DNA of 8,885 nucleotides from an uncultured Clostridia bacterium. Its GTDB lineage: Bacteria > Bacillota > Clostridia > Christensenellales > Aristaeellaceae. The stretch spans positions 1-8,885 of the forward strand of contig CAKTTM010000064.1 in the NCBI GenBank assembly GCA_934615145.1, in the 5' to 3' direction. The position numbers and the translations under genes are program-made. A model generated the notes under the pieces. It did no database searches. It was given only the letters and a program-made list of their open reading frames with translations, and had not been told where the DNA came from. Shown in pieces: positions 6,992 through 8,885 of this stretch; the first letter of the stretch is position 1; each line of letters begins with the position of its first letter.

Positions 6992-8025
6992 CACGCCGCC
7001 CTCCGGCTTCTGAAGAACAGCGCCACAAAGAGTATCGCGCCGATGAAGCTGGTCACCACGCCGATGGGCAGCTCGATGGGGCTGAGCAGCACGCGGGCGA
7101 TCAGATCCGCCAGCAGCAGGAAGATGGCGCCAAAGAACAGCGAGGCCGGCAGCAGCCGCCTGTGATTTGGGCCCACCACCAGGCGCGCCATATGCGGCGT
7201 CACCAGCCCCACAAAGCCGATGCTGCCGCCGATGGACACGCACACGCCGATCAGCACCGACACCAGGATCAGCACCCGCAGCTTGACTCCCCGCACATCC
7301 ACGCCCACGCTGCGCGCGTTGTCCTCGCCCATGGCAAAGGCATTGAGCGCCTGCCCGCTGTAGAGCAGCGGCGGCGCGCAGATGATCAGCGCCAGCAGCA
7401 GGCTCAGCACCTGCGTATAGCCGCTGCCCGCCAGGCTGCCCATCGTCCAGAAGGTGATGCTGCGCAGCTTCTCCCCCGCAAAGGCGATGAACAGGCTGAT
7501 GACCGAGTTGGCAAACATCGAGAAAATAACGCCCATCAGGATGATCGTATGTGTGGCCAGGCTCCTGTCCAGCCGCCAGGCCAGCGCCAGGATCAAGCCC
7601 AGTGACAGAAAGCTAAACAGCATCGCCATGCCCATCGTGCCCAGCTGGTGCAGCCCCGGCAGCGAGACCCCCAGCACGATGGACAGCACCGCGCCCAGCG
7701 AGGCGCCCGACGACACCCCTAGCGTGGAGCCGTCCGCCAGCGGGTTGCGCAGCAGCCCCTGCATCGCCGCCCCCGCCACCGACAGCGCAGCGCCCACCAG
7801 CGCCACCGACAGCACCCGCGGCAGCCGCACCGTGATCAGGATGGTGGCCGCGCTGTCCTGCGAGGCTTGGCCGCTGAGGGCCTCAATCAGCACGCGCAGG
7901 GTGTCCTTGATGGGGATGCTGACGCTGCCCAGCGCCAGGCATAGCAGCAGCGTCGCCAGCGTGAGCAGTGAAAACAGCAGGTAGTGGCCTGCGCTGAAGT
8001 CTTCGCGGGGGGCTTTGGTGCTCAT
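6991..8025 (-). CDS. FecCD/BtuC-family ABC transporter permease
   Basis: An integral-membrane importer subunit of 344 residues, the usual length for BtuC/FecCD permeases, with about ten predicted membrane helices. Family landmarks are RLPR (67-70), GAAMQGLLRNPLADGSTLG (85-103), the cytoplasmic coupling region GFVGLVTPHMAR (270-281) and the C-terminal block ELPIGVVTSFIGA (318-330). The ATG at 8025 is preceded by AAAGGA four bases upstream. The stop codon shares one base with the ATPase start, so the two are translationally coupled. A substrate-binding lipoprotein normally precedes this gene, but 8026-8405 holds none and the next gene upstream is a TRAP permease. The binding protein must be encoded elsewhere or has been lost. 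Substrate is inferred to be an iron chelate, heme or cobalamin-like compound. Confidence 0.95.
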   Translation of the reverse strand: MSTKAPREDFSAGHYLLFSLLTLATLLLCLALGSVSIPIKDTLRVLIEALSGQASQDSAATILITVRLPRVLSVALVGAALSVAGAAMQGLLRNPLADGSTLGVSSGASLGAVLSIVLGVSLPGLHQLGTMGMAMLFSFLSLGLILALAWRLDRSLATHTIILMGVIFSMFANSVISLFIAFAGEKLRSITFWTMGSLAGSGYTQVLSLLLALIICAPPLLYSGQALNAFAMGEDNARSVGVDVRGVKLRVLILVSVLIGVCVSIGGSIGFVGLVTPHMARLVVGPNHRRLLPASLFFGAIFLLLADLIARVLLSPIELPIGVVTSFIGAILFVALFFRSRRAA

Positions 8026-8099
8026 GGTGTCCTTTCACTGGGCATTGGAATGGGCGGCAGCCTTTGCTTGCCGCCGCCTTGCTGGAGTGCCTGAATTAT

Positions 8100-8124
8100 G
8101 GGGAGGGGGCTGGGGGCGAGGGGG
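8100..8124 (+). other. Putative G-quadruplex motif
   Basis: Four G-runs of 4, 5, 5 and 5 bases (8100-8103, 8105-8109, 8112-8116, 8120-8124) are separated by 1, 2 and 3 bases. This satisfies strict G-quadruplex rules. On the minus strand, the sense strand for the FecCD operon, it is C-rich. It lies about 75 bases upstream of that operon's first start codon. Confidence 0.7.
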
Positions 8125-8141
8125 TTCGGTGTGATGGTCGG

Positions 8142-8307
8142 TGGGGCTTTGGGGATTGTGCTTGTTGTGTGTGGCCAAGCCGCTGGACTGTGGAGCCGCA
8201 AAGAGTCACTGCGCTCTCTTTGCTTGGGGTGTTGGGTTGTGGGCTTGTGGTGCGCAGCCAAGTCATTGGACTGTTTAGCCGCAAAGAATCACTTCGCTCT
8301 CTTTGCT
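8142..8307. repeat. Two tandem 83-bp repeat units, each with an internal hairpin
   Basis: Unit 1 is 8142-8224 and unit 2 is 8225-8307, abutting exactly. By hand alignment without gaps they agree at about 66 of 83 positions, best in the last 54 (45/54). Unit 1 has the stem GCAAAGAG/CTCTTTGC (8198-8205 with 8216-8223). Unit 2 keeps seven of those pairs (8281-8287 with 8300-8306). They are conserved in structure and non-coding. Confidence 0.85.
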
Positions 8308-8319
8308 CACAGTTCTTGG

Positions 8320-8387
8320 CTGGGCTTTGCCCAGACCCACCAAAGGGTTTCACCCTTTGGAATCCTGACAAGGGCTTTCAGCCCTTG
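8320..8387. repeat. Cluster of three perfect hairpins (intergenic palindromic element)
   Basis: Stems are CTGGGC/GCCCAG with loop TTT (8320-8334), CCAAAGGG/CCCTTTGG with loop TTTCA (8340-8360) and CAAGGGC/GCCCTTG with loop TTTCA (8369-8387). Two share the same five-base loop, which reads TGAAA on the minus strand. None is followed by a long T-run, so they are not plain terminators, although they lie just after the TRAP gene stop on minus. Similar hairpin clusters are common between genes in gut Clostridia (recollection, not checked). Confidence 0.8.
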
Positions 8388-8405
8388 ACCCATCTTATGG
8401 ATTGA

Positions 8406-8885
8406 TTATACTGCCGGCACTTGTAGATGCCCCTTCTGCTTCTTCTGCCAGAATATCACCGCGCCGATCAGCAGCAGGCCGCCGCCATCCGTCACCAGCC
8501 CCGGAATGATCAGCATCAATCCCCCCACGATCGCCATCAGTCGCTGCAGCACATTAAGCTTGGTCTCATAAAAGCCCTCCACCCCCATGCCCAGCCCAAA
8601 CATGCCAATCAGCGCCGTCACCGCGATCAGCAGCACCTCGTGCCACTGCGCATTGAGCATCAGCATCTGCGGACTGTACACGAAGATAAAAGGCACCACA
8701 AAGGCCGCGATCGCGATCTTTGTCGCCTGTATGCCCGTCTTCAATGGATCGGACTTGGCGATCGCCGCACCCGCCATCGCCGCCAGCGCCACCGGCGGCG
8801 TGATGTCAGCGATGATGCCAAAGTAGAATGTAAACAGATGCGCCGGCAGCACATTGTAGCCCAGGCCAATCGCGCCCAGCGCCTC
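8406..8885 (-). CDS. TRAP transporter fused permease, C-terminal end (5'-partial)
   Basis: This is the end of a membrane permease of the tripartite ATP-independent periplasmic family (fused 4TM/12TM type), which uses an ion gradient to import organic acids or similar solutes with an extracellular binding protein. Only the last 159 residues are inside the window; the frame stays open to the right edge. The segment LPAHLFTFYFGIIADITPP and the following VALAAMAGAAIAKSDPLKTG are characteristic of the family, followed by AAFVVPFIFVYSPQ. Two or three further hydrophobic helices precede a basic C-terminus (WQKKQKG). An internal GTG at 8852 is not a true start. The binding protein and any partner genes would lie beyond the window. 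Substrate cannot be told from this fragment. Confidence 0.87.
   Translation of the reverse strand, partial: EALGAIGLGYNVLPAHLFTFYFGIIADITPPVALAAMAGAAIAKSDPLKTGIQATKIAIAAFVVPFIFVYSPQMLMLNAQWHEVLLIAVTALIGMFGLGMGVEGFYETKLNVLQRLMAIVGGLMLIIPGLVTDGGGLLLIGAVIFWQKKQKGHLQVPAV

Larger units (their letters stand above)
8026..8405. other. Intergenic region without a credible gene (380 bases)
   Basis: Open frames here are low-complexity and repeat-derived, and I see no convincing coding signal or tRNA. From left to right it holds a GGCGGC/GCCGCC inverted repeat (8053-8058 with 8070-8075), a G-rich block (8100-8124), two tandem 83-bp units (8142-8307) and three perfect hairpins (8320-8387). On the minus strand it is the 3' region of the TRAP gene and the leader of the FecCD operon. 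A CATAAT hexamer (8100-8095, minus) could be a -10 for the latter, but no -35 is visible. Confidence 0.7.

Noticed and set aside
6992..7243. N-terminal extension of the ABC ATPase
   Set aside because: It lies inside the permease gene in another frame; the ATPase homology begins at MLKESDLKVSI with its own RBS.
8026..8100. Cobalamin or other riboswitch in the FecCD leader
   Set aside because: No conserved B12 box or other recognisable aptamer core was seen; only a GC-rich inverted repeat.
8142..8307. CRISPR array
   Set aside because: There are only two units, the whole 83 bp is repeated with no unique spacer, the units are diverged, and no cas genes are present.
8022..8405. Several overlapping small open frames on both strands
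   Set aside because: They are translations of the tandem repeats and G-rich block (for example QRERSDSLRL occurs twice), with no RBS or recognisable domain.

Overview
The window looks like chromosomal DNA of a high-G+C member of the Firmicutes (Clostridia-like, plausibly gut-associated). This rests on the gene families (YtcP/LplC-type sugar permease, NanA with a small sialidase, fused TRAP permease, FecCD-type transporter), strong AAGGAGG-type ribosome binding sites and a classic Spo0J/ParB parS sequence. No genus can be named from the sequence alone.

Positions 1-2774 (+) are the distal part of a sialic-acid operon: the C-terminal part of a carbohydrate ABC permease, an N-acetylneuraminate lyase (nanA) and a leaderless GH33 exo-sialidase, separated by only 19 and 9 bases. 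The set implies import of sialic acid or a sialoside, cytoplasmic hydrolysis where needed, and cleavage to ManNAc and pyruvate. A near-perfect 16-bp parS site (2798-2813) and a strong intrinsic terminator (2833-2868) close the operon.

Positions 2900-6102 (+) carry one long gene of visibly lower G+C (about 50-55% in sample lines, against about 58-77% next door). It encodes a 1050-residue protein with a PLD-like domain, an SF2 helicase and a DUF3427-type C-terminal region, with its own extended -10 promoter. It looks like an acquired, possibly defence-related gene. A degenerate copy of the parS sequence (13/16) lies just past its 3' end at 6144-6159, so the gene sits between two related 16-mers. 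A bidirectional terminator (6173-6208) separates it from the convergent operon.

Positions 6230-8025 (-) encode a FecCD/BtuC-family permease and its ATPase, translationally coupled by a TGATG overlap; their substrate-binding protein is not in the window. Positions 8026-8405 hold no credible gene. They contain a G-quadruplex-type G-rich block, two tandem 83-bp repeats each with a hairpin, and three further perfect hairpins. Positions 8406-8885 (-) are the C-terminal end of a fused TRAP transporter permease that runs off the right edge.

The most interesting items are the parS site and its degenerate partner around the low-G+C helicase, the leaderless sialidase in the nan operon, and the tandem-repeat/hairpin block.
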